Positions 30,734 to 40,992 of a stretch of 64,000 nt of DNA are shown here, one piece after another. Position numbers and translations under genes: made by a program. Within the stretch, counting starts at the first letter, position 1. Each line of letters begins with the position of its first letter. The notes beneath the pieces were generated by a model that saw nothing but the letters and a program-made list of their open reading frames with translations, made no database searches and had not been told where the DNA came from. Source of the DNA: Lishizhenia tianjinensis (lineage in GTDB: Bacteria > Bacteroidota > Bacteroidia > Flavobacteriales_D > Crocinitomicaceae); assembly GCA_945902115.1 (NCBI GenBank), contig CAMDLY010000006.1, positions 1 through 64,000 on the forward strand. The letters are read 5' to 3'.

Positions 30734-32557
30734 TTAATTTCGTGTGTATTTTCTTCTGCGATAAAGGGTAATAACGAGTCCAAAGACACTTATTAGTGCT
30801 ATAGGTAAACCAATATTTAGAAAGGTATAATAGTTTTTTGTTTCTGCTATCTTATCCCGGTCCAACTCTTTGATTTGAATTTTTCGCGTGCGTAATTCAA
30901 ATATAGCGTTGTCGTCCAACATATAATCTACTAAATTTTGAATGAATGCTGCGTTATCAATTGGAAAAAGCATATTGAAATTTGCCAAGTGCCGATCAAG
31001 AATTAAGTCATCTTTTCCGATGGGTCTATATCTCGTAATTCCGTCTGAGTACCTCATTGAATCGATTGAATTAGCCAAGAAGGTCCCGTTTCCAACAGCA
31101 ACTATTTTCCCTGGTTTAACACTGTTCGGGGTGAATTTTGCATCAGGGTTAGCAGAAAATGTTGGATCTAGCTTATCGATAAAATGACTTGTGAAGGTTC
31201 CGGAAACTTCTGCTGCAAGGGTAAGTCGATTCACTTCGCTTTCTGGTTGATCATTCATTTTTAAAGGCTCACCAAAATTTTTGTGGTCAACATAGGTAAT
31301 AAGTGGCGCTTGTCTTGTAGGTAAAGAATTGGACGAACTTGTGAGAATCACTTTAAAATTGGAGGAAGATTTATTCGAGGAGCTAATTTCATTCACGAAT
31401 TTTAGCGAAATACGGTTGAGGTTTTTTGCTATCGGGTTGTCCTCAGCTGGAGTCGGCATTACATGGTGGAGAAAAGGAAAAGTGGCTTTATTCGTGGCTT
31501 GTCGCATTTTGGAAAGCCTATTATCAATGATATGATCTAAACAATTAGCATCCATAACAAGATGTTCATTTATTTTTAGTCCATAGTCAAATAGCATATT
31601 CTCTAATCCAATATTTTTTCTCATCGTATGGGTACCCAAATTGATTTCTAATGAATCAGTTGGAATATCGAGCGTATTCATAAAGACCATCAACTTCCCA
31701 CCTTTCATCACGAATTGATCAATAACATACAAATCTTTTTGTGAAAATGGTTTTTTGGGATCAGCAATAATGAGGGCCTCGAACTCGTCTAATTTATTAA
31801 GGCTATCGTTGATACTCACCTCATTCATGTAATAAAAATTCTTTAAAAGTAATTTTGCTGCTTTAGTCTCTTCAGGTTTTAATTCGCCATGACCTTGTAA
31901 AAAGCCAATGCGTTTTTTCTTTTTTAGAATGAGTTCGTGTATTCCTGCTGCTAAAAAGTATTCAATATCATTGAATGAATTATCAACTGCCCCTCTTATC
32001 ATTTCAAGACTGGTTAAACCGCCGGGTTTCGGAGGTATAAATTGCACATAGGTTTCCTTGGTAACACCATTTTGATTGTAAGAAAGCTTTGCGCCAGGCC
32101 AAATTCGCAATACATTTAATACTCCTTTATTATCTTTGTAATTGATTTCAACCGGTTTAACCCCTTTTCCTTCGTTAAAAATTTCAAGTTCTAAATCGTT
32201 TGGTTTTCCATTACCATCACTTTTAGGATTTATGAATTTAAAGTCAACTTTAGCATTTGAAAATTCTTTAAAGTTCTGAAGTTTCTCGTGAATCAGTTCT
32301 TTAAAAGAACGCAATTCTGCAGGTAGTTCACCGTCTAGATATACCTCAATAAAGACCTTACCTTCAATATCTTTTAATTTATTTAGAAAATTTTGGGCAG
32401 GCTCAGATAACGAATATCGTTTATCATCAGTCATGTCAATTTTGGTGTCGGAGAAATTCGCCAAAATATTGACCAAGATTACACCAATTACCAAAATAAT
32501 AAAAATGGAACTACCATATAACCATTTCACTAAAAATGTGGGAATCTTAATTCTCAT
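30734..32557 (-). CDS. gldG: Gliding motility-associated ABC transporter substrate-binding protein GldG
   Basis: DKRYSLSEPAQNFLNKLKD; KKKRIGFLQGHGELKPEE; FVMKGGKLMVFMN; C-terminal TM with LYRRRKYTRN. Confidence 0.93.
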   Translation of the reverse strand: MRIKIPTFLVKWLYGSSIFIILVIGVILVNILANFSDTKIDMTDDKRYSLSEPAQNFLNKLKDIEGKVFIEVYLDGELPAELRSFKELIHEKLQNFKEFSNAKVDFKFINPKSDGNGKPNDLELEIFNEGKGVKPVEINYKDNKGVLNVLRIWPGAKLSYNQNGVTKETYVQFIPPKPGGLTSLEMIRGAVDNSFNDIEYFLAAGIHELILKKKKRIGFLQGHGELKPEETKAAKLLLKNFYYMNEVSINDSLNKLDEFEALIIADPKKPFSQKDLYVIDQFVMKGGKLMVFMNTLDIPTDSLEINLGTHTMRKNIGLENMLFDYGLKINEHLVMDANCLDHIIDNRLSKMRQATNKATFPFLHHVMPTPAEDNPIAKNLNRISLKFVNEISSSNKSSSNFKVILTSSSNSLPTRQAPLITYVDHKNFGEPLKMNDQPESEVNRLTLAAEVSGTFTSHFIDKLDPTFSANPDAKFTPNSVKPGKIVAVGNGTFLANSIDSMRYSDGITRYRPIGKDDLILDRHLANFNMLFPIDNAAFIQNLVDYMLDDNAIFELRTRKIQIKELDRDKIAETKNYYTFLNIGLPIALISVFGLVITLYRRRKYTRN

Positions 32558-33285
32558 GATTTACTGACTTTCAGTGTGTACAAAGAAGAATATAAAAATA
32601 TGACAATCAATGACAGGAAGTATACTATATCACGCAGGTAAAGAACTCCTTTGCCTATCTTTTCGTAATGAGATGTCATACCCATATATTTGATAACGTA
32701 ATCATAGGACTTAAATGTCCCCCACGTCCCCAAGCGTTCGAATCCATCATAGAAAAACCAGCATAGAAACATCGCTAAAATGAATGAAATGATTTGACTA
32801 TTCGTAAGTGTACTGGCAAATATACCAATAGCTACGAAGACTGATCCTATTAAGATTAACCCTAAATATGAAGTAAATGTTGCTCCAGAATCAATGGATC
32901 CTACTGGCTTTCCAAGTTGGTAGATAGTTAAGTAATATACAACCGTTGGAAGTATGGCAATAATTAATAAAACCACTCCTGCGAAGTATTTTGCCAACAC
33001 GATTTTTATCTCCGAAATTGGCTTTGTGGCAAGTAGCTCGATCGTTCCAGTTCGTTTTTCTTCCGCAAATGAGCGCATAGTAATAGCAGGAATCAACATT
33101 AAGAATATCCATGGGGACAGACCGAAAAATGGAATCAAGTCGGCTTCGAAATTGTAAAATAAATTTGTTTGATTATCTAATACGAAGTGAAAAAGCCCTG
33201 AACTTACTAAATAGATTATGATGAAGACATAACCAATTAATGAATTTAGGAAACTGTTGATTTCTTTAAAAAATAATGCCCTCAT
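32554..33285 (-). CDS. gldF: Gliding motility-associated ABC transporter permease GldF
   Basis: MRALFFKEINSFLNSLIGYVFI; LIPAITMRSFAEEKRTGTIELLATKPISE; overlaps gldG by 4 bp. Confidence 0.93.
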   Translation of the reverse strand: MRALFFKEINSFLNSLIGYVFIIIYLVSSGLFHFVLDNQTNLFYNFEADLIPFFGLSPWIFLMLIPAITMRSFAEEKRTGTIELLATKPISEIKIVLAKYFAGVVLLIIAILPTVVYYLTIYQLGKPVGSIDSGATFTSYLGLILIGSVFVAIGIFASTLTNSQIISFILAMFLCWFFYDGFERLGTWGTFKSYDYVIKYMGMTSHYEKIGKGVLYLRDIVYFLSLIVIFLYSSLYTLKVSKS

Positions 33286-33370
33286 ATTTCTAGTAAACGT
33301 TCAAAATTAATCACTTTGTTGGTTCAGTAGTTAAAAATTTATCAGCGCATTTATGTTTATTAGTTACAAA

Positions 33371-33402
33371 TAAAAAAGGGCCTCTAAAAAGAGACCCTTT
33401 AA
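33371..33402 (-). terminator. Hairpin terminator downstream of cold-shock gene
   Basis: AAAGGGCCTCT-AAAA-AGAGACCCTTT with one mismatch, flanked by A-rich/T-rich tracts. Confidence 0.75.
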
Positions 33403-33423
33403 TGAAAGATTTAAAATAAAAAT

Positions 33424-33615
33424 TTATGCTTTTTTTACATTAACCGCATTCAAACCTCGACGACCTTCTTGAAGATCAAATTCTACTTCATCTTCTTGAC
33501 GAATTTTGTCAATTAATCCGGTTACATGTACAAAGTATTCTTTGTCTGTTCCCTCTTCTACAACAAATCCAAAACCTTTTGCTTCGTTGAAGAATTTTAC
33601 TGTTCCTTTACTCAT
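33424..33615 (-). CDS. Cold-shock domain protein
   Basis: MSKGTVKFFNEAKGFGFVVEEGTDKEYFVHVTGL; RNP-like KGFGFV and FVHV. Confidence 0.95.
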   Translation of the reverse strand: MSKGTVKFFNEAKGFGFVVEEGTDKEYFVHVTGLIDKIRQEDEVEFDLQEGRRGLNAVNVKKA

Positions 33616-33637
33616 TTTAATATAATTATAATTTCAG

Positions 33638-33668
33638 CAAATTTATACGTTTTTTTTAGGCTTTACAA
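33638..33668 (-). promoter_or_regulatory. Bacteroidetes promoter for cold-shock gene
   Basis: On the minus strand: TTG (33668-33666) - N20 - TAAATTTG (33645-33638). Confidence 0.7.
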
Positions 33669-33685
33669 ATTTTAGCACGATTATT

Positions 33686-33982
33686 TTAAAATCCACTGAA
33701 ATACTCATTAACAGACCATGCCTCTGCTTTAACTCTAAACCACGGCTTTATCATCTGCCATAAGCCCTGAAAAAAAGCTGAATTTCGGTAAATAAGTAAA
33801 GCTTCCTCATCTTCCCATTGGCTGTAAGTCAATACTATACAAGGGTCTTTGCTGTCCTGAAGTAATTTCATCCCTTGACAGCCAGGAAATTGATTTACCT
33901 GCCATTTCACTGATTCAAAATGTTGCAAGAAAGCCTCAATTTTATCTTCTTGAAATTCCAATTTTACAATCCGAATAATCAT
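33686..33982 (-). CDS. ABM-family putative monooxygenase
   Basis: MIIRIVKLEFQEDKIEAFLQHFES...CIVLTYSQWEDEEALLIYRNSAFF. Confidence 0.75.
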   Translation of the reverse strand: MIIRIVKLEFQEDKIEAFLQHFESVKWQVNQFPGCQGMKLLQDSKDPCIVLTYSQWEDEEALLIYRNSAFFQGLWQMIKPWFRVKAEAWSVNEYFSGF

Positions 33983-33983
33983 A

Positions 33984-34835
33984 CTAAAATAGAGAATGGA
34001 TGTCTTTCGCTGATCCTGGGGGGTGAAATTCTATTGTAATAACATTTCCAACACGGACTCCAAACAGGTTATTAGCTCCTCCTGTGCTACCATTTGCGCC
34101 TTTATTGATGGCAATTTCTAATAAATCGCTACTGTTGAATATAGCCACTTTTTCACCCATTGCAACGTCATTGTAGGTTTTTGAGATGGTATCTATGAAA
34201 TACGTCTTATTTACGTAAAATATGGTAAAAGGGGTATTAGGTCCGAATCTGTCAAAGTCTTTTTTTGAGATGTTCGTAATGATATTTCCGTAGGCATCAA
34301 TATGCACAACATTACCGAGCATGCGGTTATGCTCAATTGTTGGTTTTTGAATAAATGCTTTCTTGAAAGTATACGATTCAACGCATATTTCGGATAAATC
34401 TATCTTATTGCTTACCATAGCAGCTAAAGGGATGAACGTATTCTTCGTTGGAAATTTGTGGTAGTCTTCAATTGCGGTTGGCTTTTCCAACTTGTATAAT
34501 TTTTCGGGTACATCATCTTCTAAAAACGTTCCGAAAAAACCGTTATCGTTAGATATAAAATATTGGTCTTTGAATAACATTACCATAGGAAAACTTGGAT
34601 TTGTTTCACTGAAAACAGGTTCAGAGTCAACTCCAATAATGTGAATGGTTCCAGCAGGAAATGTATGATAACAGCATTTCAATTGAAAAACAGCCTCGGC
34701 GACATTAAAGGGTTTAATAGAATGAGAAATGTCTATAATATTGGCAGAGGGGATTTGATTTAAAATGGCTCCCTTAGTTGCTGCAACATAGTAATCTTGC
34801 AGTCCAAAATCTGTTGTTAAAGTGATGATTTGCAT
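33984..34835 (-). CDS. SAM hydroxide adenosyltransferase (DUF62/SAM-hydrolase family)
   Basis: ITLTTDFGLQDYYVAATKGAIL; IIDISHSIKPFNVAEAVFQL; ISNDNGFF; IDAYGNIITNI. Confidence 0.93.
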   Translation of the reverse strand: MQIITLTTDFGLQDYYVAATKGAILNQIPSANIIDISHSIKPFNVAEAVFQLKCCYHTFPAGTIHIIGVDSEPVFSETNPSFPMVMLFKDQYFISNDNGFFGTFLEDDVPEKLYKLEKPTAIEDYHKFPTKNTFIPLAAMVSNKIDLSEICVESYTFKKAFIQKPTIEHNRMLGNVVHIDAYGNIITNISKKDFDRFGPNTPFTIFYVNKTYFIDTISKTYNDVAMGEKVAIFNSSDLLEIAINKGANGSTGGANNLFGVRVGNVITIEFHPPGSAKDIHSLF

Positions 34836-34929
34836 GTCAAATCAAGGCTTGAATGGCATTTAATTTATACTTTTACCAAAAGTAATGTAAATCGAGCATT
34901 TCGAGCGAAACTTATAGTAAAATTTATTT

Positions 34930-35916
34930 GTGACGGGTAGTAGAAATATTGAAATTCAGGGGATTAATCCCGCTGAGCTGTTTGGAGTAAATGATGTTAA
35001 TTTTAGGCATCTTAAGACACTTTTTCCTAAGTTGAAGGTTACCGCAAGGGGACATTTGGTATCTATCAGCGGTGATGAAGAGCTTATGGATGAATTTGAA
35101 CGAAAGTTCAATCTTATTCTTCAGCATTTTCACAAGTATAATTCTATTTCTGAAAATAATATCGATAATTTGATGCTTAGCGATGGAAGTTCGTTATTGA
35201 GCACAGACGATGGCTCAGAAACTATTGTTCACGGAAATGCTGGAACGAAAATCAAGGCGCGCACCGTTAATCAAAAAAAACTAGTTCAGTCTATTAATGA
35301 AAACGATATGGTTTTTGCCGTCGGGCCAGCAGGGACGGGAAAGACTTACACCGCAGTTGCATTAGCTGTTAGAGCCCTCAAAGCAAAGGAGGTAAAGCGA
35401 ATTGTATTAACGAGGCCAGCCGTTGAGGCGGGTGAAAATCTCGGGTTTCTACCAGGCGATTTGAAAGAAAAGCTCGATCCCTATTTAATGCCTCTCTACG
35501 ATGCATTGCGGGATATGATACCTCCAGAGAAATTGGGAGACATGATAGAATTTGGCATTATTGAAATTGCGCCATTGGCATTTATGCGTGGCCGAACACT
35601 TGATAAGGCTTTTGTAATTTTGGATGAAGCGCAGAATACCACGACTATGCAAATGAAAATGTTTTTAACACGAATGGGTATGACGGCTCGGTTTGTCATT
35701 ACCGGGGATATGTCTCAAGTTGACCTACCTCATCGTCAGCGATCAGGATTATCCTATGCGTTGGATGTATTAAAAGACGTTGAAGGTATTGGAGTAGTCA
35801 GGTTTGGTCAAAGTGATATCATTCGCCATCGCTTGGTGAAACGTATCGTGGCGGCATTTGACGTCGCTGAAGCAGAGGAACGGAAAAACGAATCGAAAAA
35901 AGTGATAAATAGATGA
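34930..35916 (+). CDS. phoH: PhoH family ATPase
   Basis: [75 protein letters not shown]. Start is GTG. Confidence 0.93.
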   Translation: MTGSRNIEIQGINPAELFGVNDVNFRHLKTLFPKLKVTARGHLVSISGDEELMDEFERKFNLILQHFHKYNSISENNIDNLMLSDGSSLLSTDDGSETIVHGNAGTKIKARTVNQKKLVQSINENDMVFAVGPAGTGKTYTAVALAVRALKAKEVKRIVLTRPAVEAGENLGFLPGDLKEKLDPYLMPLYDALRDMIPPEKLGDMIEFGIIEIAPLAFMRGRTLDKAFVILDEAQNTTTMQMKMFLTRMGMTARFVITGDMSQVDLPHRQRSGLSYALDVLKDVEGIGVVRFGQSDIIRHRLVKRIVAAFDVAEAEERKNESKKVINR

Positions 35917-36869
35917 AAGCAATTACGAATATTGAATTCATTTTCCCTGGTCAGACAAAAACATACCATGGTAAGGTCAGAGATGTGTATACCTTGGAAA
36001 ATGGATTGTTGGTGATGGTGGCATCAGATAGAATTTCTGCATTTGACCACATTTTACCCAAAGGGATTCCTTACAAAGGACAAGTACTAAATCAAGTGGC
36101 AACTTATTTTTTACAAGCTACTCGAGATATTTGTCCTAATTGGTTAATTGCCACACCTGATCCATCTGTGGCTATCGGATTGGCTTGTGAACCGATACGT
36201 GTGGAGATGGTTATTCGCGGATATTTAGCTGGTCACGCTGCGCGTGAATACAAGGCGGGAAAGCGCACCCTTTGTGGTGTTTCGATGCCTGAGGGATTGA
36301 AGGAAAATGATAGGTTCCCTACGCCAATAATAACTCCTGCCACTAAAGCCGATGAAGGACACGACGAGGATATCTCACGAGAAGATATTTTGTCCAATGG
36401 AGTCGTGCCTAAAGAGATTTACGAGACCATGGAAAGATATACCCGCGAACTTTTTCAACGAGGATCTGATATGGCAGCAGAAAGAGGATTGATTTTGGTC
36501 GATACCAAATACGAGTTTGGTATTAGAAACGGGGAAGTAATTCTAATTGATGAAATCCATACGCCAGATTCTTCGCGCTATTTTTATTTAGAAGGATATG
36601 AAAAACGTCAGGAGCAAGGTGAACCACAAAAACAACTTTCGAAAGAATTCGTTCGCCAATGGTTAATTGAAAATGGATTCCAAGGTTTGATAGGGCAGGA
36701 AATGCCTTTTATGCCCGATGAATTTGTAAACACAATAACAGCGCGGTATATCGAACTGTATGAGAAAATTACCGGTAATATTTTCGTTAAAAGCGATCTA
36801 GCCAACATACCGGAGCGTATTCAACGAAATGTAACCGCTTACCTTTCGGAAAAGTTAGAATCAAATTAA
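35913..36869 (+). CDS. purC: Phosphoribosylaminoimidazole-succinocarboxamide synthase
   Basis: [62 protein letters not shown]. Confidence 0.96.
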   Translation: MKAITNIEFIFPGQTKTYHGKVRDVYTLENGLLVMVASDRISAFDHILPKGIPYKGQVLNQVATYFLQATRDICPNWLIATPDPSVAIGLACEPIRVEMVIRGYLAGHAAREYKAGKRTLCGVSMPEGLKENDRFPTPIITPATKADEGHDEDISREDILSNGVVPKEIYETMERYTRELFQRGSDMAAERGLILVDTKYEFGIRNGEVILIDEIHTPDSSRYFYLEGYEKRQEQGEPQKQLSKEFVRQWLIENGFQGLIGQEMPFMPDEFVNTITARYIELYEKITGNIFVKSDLANIPERIQRNVTAYLSEKLESN

Positions 36870-36880
36870 CTGAAAATACC

Positions 36881-37696
36881 ATGTCAATACACAAACAAGT
36901 TAAAAAAGTTACGACACATACACTCCATGAAATGAAACAAGCAGGAGAAAAAATCTCCATGCTTACAGGGTATGATTTCTCGATGGCAAAAATTATTGAT
37001 GCTGCCGGTGTTGATGTTATTTTGGTGGGCGACTCAGCTTCTAACGTCATGGCTGGGCATGAAACCACCTTGCCAATTACTTTGGATCAAATGATCTACC
37101 ACGCCTCATCAGTAGTGCGTGCGGTTGACCGAGCATTGGTCGTAGTGGACATGCCTTTCGGTTCTTATCAAGGTAATTCCAAAGAAGCCTTGTCAAGCGC
37201 AATTCGTATAATGAAAGAGTCAGGCAGCCATGCTGTGAAAATGGAAGGTGGTCAGGAAATATTAGAATCCATAAAGCGAATCCTAACAGCGGGAATACCC
37301 GTAATGGGTCATTTGGGATTGACACCTCAATCGATCTATAAATTTGGTACTTACGTGGTACGCGCAAAAGAGGAAGAAGAAGCAAGTAGGCTTTTGGAGG
37401 ATGCAAAAGCCTTAGAGGAAGCTGGTTGTTTTGCTATTGTTGTAGAAAAAATACCTTCAAAATTGGCCGAAAAAGTGGCGAAACAAGTGAAGATTCCAAT
37501 CATAGGAATTGGCGCAGGAAACGGTGTAGATGGCCAGGTATTAGTGGTGCATGATATGTTGGGAATCAATAACGAATTCAGTCCACGGTTTTTGAGAAAA
37601 TACAATAATTTATACGATCAGATGTTGCACTCTTTTCAGCGTTACATTACCGACGTCAGGTCTGGGGACTTTCCAAATTCTACAGAACAATATTGA
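36881..37696 (+). CDS. panB: 3-methyl-2-oxobutanoate hydroxymethyltransferase
   Basis: [71 protein letters not shown]. Confidence 0.97.
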   Translation: MSIHKQVKKVTTHTLHEMKQAGEKISMLTGYDFSMAKIIDAAGVDVILVGDSASNVMAGHETTLPITLDQMIYHASSVVRAVDRALVVVDMPFGSYQGNSKEALSSAIRIMKESGSHAVKMEGGQEILESIKRILTAGIPVMGHLGLTPQSIYKFGTYVVRAKEEEEASRLLEDAKALEEAGCFAIVVEKIPSKLAEKVAKQVKIPIIGIGAGNGVDGQVLVVHDMLGINNEFSPRFLRKYNNLYDQMLHSFQRYITDVRSGDFPNSTEQY

Positions 37697-38751
37697 TGAA
37701 AATTTGGTTTTTGTCGCTAGTATGGGTTCTCTTATTGACGGCTTGTTCTAACAATCAAGAAATCAGCCCTATTTCTGATGAAAAAAATATCTGTCGTTAC
37801 AGTAAATGGTTGCGTATTGAAGAATTCCCGGAGTATACGCGCTTAGACATAATCAATCCAGACGACAATAAACTCTTACATTCATTTAATATAGTAAAGG
37901 GTGCTGTTGTAACAGATTCTAAATTAGCTGTATTTTCATCAACACATATTGGAATGCTAGCGGAGTTGAATAGTTTATCTGATGTTGTAGCTGTTTCCGA
38001 TATTCGCTTTGTGTATAATGAACTGTTAATCAATAAGTATAATAATTCCAGACTTACCTCCTTTGACAGTGAAAATTCTTACAATCCAGAAAAACTAATT
38101 AAAACAGGAGCAAAAGTGATTGTACATAGCGCATTTTCAGGTCCATTTCCGAATCAGGATAAATTAATAAAACAAGGCATTCAGTGTCTAGCTAATTTTG
38201 ATTGGAAAGAAACTCATCCGTTGGGAAAAGCTGAGTGGATTCTCTTATTTGGATATTTGACAGGTAAATCTGACTTAGCGAAAGAAAAATTTAAAGCTAT
38301 AGAAACTGCCTACCTCTCTGAAGTTAAATTAGCCAAACGGACGGGTGTTACAGTGATTTCAGGGAATGTATACGGTGATTTTTGGGATACTCCAGCTGGG
38401 GAGAGTTACCACGCCAAATTAATCGAGGATGCAGGAGGTGCGTACATTTATGCCAATACCAAAGGGACGGGTAGTCTCTCGCTACAACTTGAAAAGGTTA
38501 TCTCTGACGGGCAAGCAGCGAAAATTTGGCTTAATCCTAGTTTTTCTTCAAAAGAAAAATTACTTGTTGCCAATCCCAAGGCCCAATTTATCGGAGCATT
38601 TAAAAATGGAAAAATATATTGCTATGCTCATGAGAAAAATAGGTTTTGGGAAATGAATGCGATTCAACCGCATTTGATTCTTCGCGATTACCGCCGTATT
38701 TTTGAGCAAGTAGATTTAGAAAATCTTCACTTTTACAAAGAGGTAAAATGA
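37696..38751 (+). CDS. Periplasmic substrate-binding lipoprotein of cobalamin/siderophore ABC importer (BtuF/FhuD-like)
   Basis: Lipobox LLLTAC; GMLAELNSLSDVVAVSD; ISGNVYGDFWDTPAGESYHAKLIEDAGG. ATG at 37696 overlaps the panB stop (ATGA). Confidence 0.85.
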   Translation: MKIWFLSLVWVLLLTACSNNQEISPISDEKNICRYSKWLRIEEFPEYTRLDIINPDDNKLLHSFNIVKGAVVTDSKLAVFSSTHIGMLAELNSLSDVVAVSDIRFVYNELLINKYNNSRLTSFDSENSYNPEKLIKTGAKVIVHSAFSGPFPNQDKLIKQGIQCLANFDWKETHPLGKAEWILLFGYLTGKSDLAKEKFKAIETAYLSEVKLAKRTGVTVISGNVYGDFWDTPAGESYHAKLIEDAGGAYIYANTKGTGSLSLQLEKVISDGQAAKIWLNPSFSSKEKLLVANPKAQFIGAFKNGKIYCYAHEKNRFWEMNAIQPHLILRDYRRIFEQVDLENLHFYKEVK

Positions 38752-39743
38752 AATATCGCATTTGGTTCTTGATAGCAATTACACTAAGTGTGGCCTTACC
38801 TCTCGCTTTATGGCTACATGCATCATCTGGAGATACCGCAGTTCCTTTTCAAGTTATGATTGATTCCCTCTGGAATTACAACCCAAATAATGTTGATGAG
38901 GTTATTTTTAGAGAATTTCGATTGAGCAGAACATTAACGGCCATGTTGGCTGGCTCAGCTCTTGCGTTAAGTGGTATGTTGATGCAAACCTTGTTTCAAA
39001 ATCCTCTGGCTGGCCCCTATATTTTAGGAATAAATTCCGGAGCGAGCCTTTTTGTAGCCTTACTTTTATTATCCGGTATTTCAATAGGTGGCGCGCAGAT
39101 AGGAATTGTTGGTTCTGCTTTACTTGGTGCACTTTTATCTAGTGCTTTCATGATTTTTCTATCTGGATTTCTGCGAAATCAAATTTCGTTATTACTTGCG
39201 GGAATGATGTTTGGAAGTTTTACCTCAGCAATTGTGGCAATTTTACAGCAAGTCAGTGGGGCAGAAGCGCTGAAAGCATTCACTATGTGGTCGATGGGTA
39301 CCTTGCAACAAGTTAGTTTCAACGAGTTGAGTATTTTTTCATTGGTGGTTATTTGTGGTATTTTGATATCCCTATTCATGGCAAAATACCTCAACGTTCT
39401 TGTATTAGGAGAAAAGCCCGCTCGGCTGCTGGGAGTGAATATTTTACGAACAAGGGTTCTTGTGTTGTTGGCGGTTTCTATTTTAGCTGGCGTCACCACG
39501 GCATTTTGTGGTCCGATTGCATTTGTGGGAATGGCTGTTCCAAATTTAACCCGTTTATTGGTAAAAACGCAACAACATCATCTGTTGATAAGTCTTAATC
39601 TTTTATTTGGCGCATTATTTCTTTTGTTGAGTGATGCACTTATCTTGCAGTGTTCGGAGATTATACCAATCCCCCTGAATGCATTTACCTCGCTTATTGG
39701 AGCCCCTTTTATTTTACTGATTTTATTACGACGGGTACGATGA
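38748..39743 (+). CDS. FecCD/BtuC-family ABC permease
   Basis: REFRLSRTLTAMLAGSALALSGMLMQTLFQNPLAGPYILGINSGASL; GPIAFVGMAVPNLTRLL. Confidence 0.95.
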   Translation: MKYRIWFLIAITLSVALPLALWLHASSGDTAVPFQVMIDSLWNYNPNNVDEVIFREFRLSRTLTAMLAGSALALSGMLMQTLFQNPLAGPYILGINSGASLFVALLLLSGISIGGAQIGIVGSALLGALLSSAFMIFLSGFLRNQISLLLAGMMFGSFTSAIVAILQQVSGAEALKAFTMWSMGTLQQVSFNELSIFSLVVICGILISLFMAKYLNVLVLGEKPARLLGVNILRTRVLVLLAVSILAGVTTAFCGPIAFVGMAVPNLTRLLVKTQQHHLLISLNLLFGALFLLLSDALILQCSEIIPIPLNAFTSLIGAPFILLILLRRVR

Positions 39744-40435
39744 TAGAAATAGAACATGCCATAATCGGACATAACCGGCCCTTAATTGAAATAGAGGACT
39801 TGACCCTGAAGAGTGGAAAAGTATATGCTGTTATCGGAAGAAATGGGGTAGGGAAGTCTACTTTCCTCAATTCAATTTTGGGATATGTACCCCTAATGTC
39901 TGGTAAGATTCTCTTGAACAGCAAAAATATACATACCCTAAAGCGCAATGAATTATCCAACAATGTGGCATTTGTTGCAAGTAAATTCGAAGGGGTAGAA
40001 TATTTACGTGTGAGGGAATATGTATCCTTAGGTAAATTTGCCAATAGTTCCTTTTTCGGTAAGCTCAATCCAGAGGACACGAACCATGTCGACTTGTTGA
40101 TGGAGGAGTTGTCAATCCTACATTTAGCAGATAAATTTACAGACAAAATTTCTGATGGAGAAAGACAGTTGGCAGCAGTAGCTAGGGCCTTAGCTCAAGA
40201 TACTCCAGTATTACTATTGGATGAACCCACCGCTTTTTTAGACTATAGTAATAAAAAGAGGATGATCGAAAAGTTAGTAAGGATTGCAACTGAGAAAAAT
40301 AAATGTATTTTACTTTCTACACATGAATTGGACTTGGCAATGGACAATTCTCTTCCCTTTTTAGCAGCACATCGCGGGATATTGGAGGTACTCCCTAGTT
40401 TACGAAAAGAAAATATCTCCGATTATTTCCACTAA
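39740..40435 (+). CDS. ABC transporter ATP-binding protein (FecE/BtuD-like)
   Basis: Walker A GRNGVGKSTF; signature SDGERQLAAVARALAQD; Walker B VLLLDEPTAFLD. True start is the ATG at 39740, overlapping the permease stop. Confidence 0.94.
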   Translation: MIEIEHAIIGHNRPLIEIEDLTLKSGKVYAVIGRNGVGKSTFLNSILGYVPLMSGKILLNSKNIHTLKRNELSNNVAFVASKFEGVEYLRVREYVSLGKFANSSFFGKLNPEDTNHVDLLMEELSILHLADKFTDKISDGERQLAAVARALAQDTPVLLLDEPTAFLDYSNKKRMIEKLVRIATEKNKCILLSTHELDLAMDNSLPFLAAHRGILEVLPSLRKENISDYFH

Positions 40436-40515
40436 TTACGATCTTTCCCGTAAAACTTTCACAATAAAATCTATAGGATTCTCATAAAAGAGAAGATTTC
40501 ATTTGTCAATAAACA

Positions 40516-40545
40516 AAAAAAGGCTGTTAATTTAACAGCCTTCTA
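40516..40545 (-). terminator. Hairpin terminator downstream of rpmE2
   Basis: AAGGCTGTTAA/TTTAACAGCCTT inverted repeat with an A-tract on the + strand (U-tract for minus transcription). Confidence 0.8.
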
Positions 40546-40561
40546 CATATTTTTTTGGATA

Positions 40562-40819
40562 TTATTTATTCAAATGACGACCGTAACGGGTTTTGAATTT
40601 ATCAATTCTACCTGCAGTATCGACGAATTGAGCGATACCTGTAAAGAAAGGATGAGACTTATGAGAAATATCTAGCTTTACTAATGGATATTCATTACCA
40701 TCTTCCCAAGTGATATTTTCTTTTGTCGCAGCGCAAGATGGACAAACAAACGAGTAGCCATTTGACATATCTTTGAATACGACCATTCTGTAATCTTCTG
40801 GATGAATATCTTTTCTCAT
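40562..40819 (-). CDS. rpmE2: 50S ribosomal protein L31 type B-like
   Basis: MRKDIHPEDYRMVVFKDMSNGYSFVCPSCAATKENI...SHPFFTGIAQFVDTAGRIDKFKTRYGRH. Confidence 0.95.
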   Translation of the reverse strand: MRKDIHPEDYRMVVFKDMSNGYSFVCPSCAATKENITWEDGNEYPLVKLDISHKSHPFFTGIAQFVDTAGRIDKFKTRYGRHLNK

Positions 40820-40829
40820 GTTAAATCTA

Positions 40830-40870
40830 TTTCAAATTGGATTGCAAATTTAGTGTTTTCTTTTGAAAAT
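40830..40870 (-). promoter_or_regulatory. Bacteroidetes promoter for rpmE2
   Basis: Minus strand reads TTG-N19-TAAATTTG upstream of the L31 start. Confidence 0.65.
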
Positions 40871-40992
40871 ACAAGAGCTAAATAAATTTCATTACCATTT
40901 TTTCCGAATTTAAACATTTCATGGGTGAAAACTATTGCTTGAGAACGATTTTACAGCTAATTCTTCGCTTAATTTAACACCTTAGGAATACT

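Noticed and set aside
39709-40146. 145-aa minus-strand ORF opposite the ABC ATPase
   Set aside because: Antisense to Walker-motif-bearing CDS.
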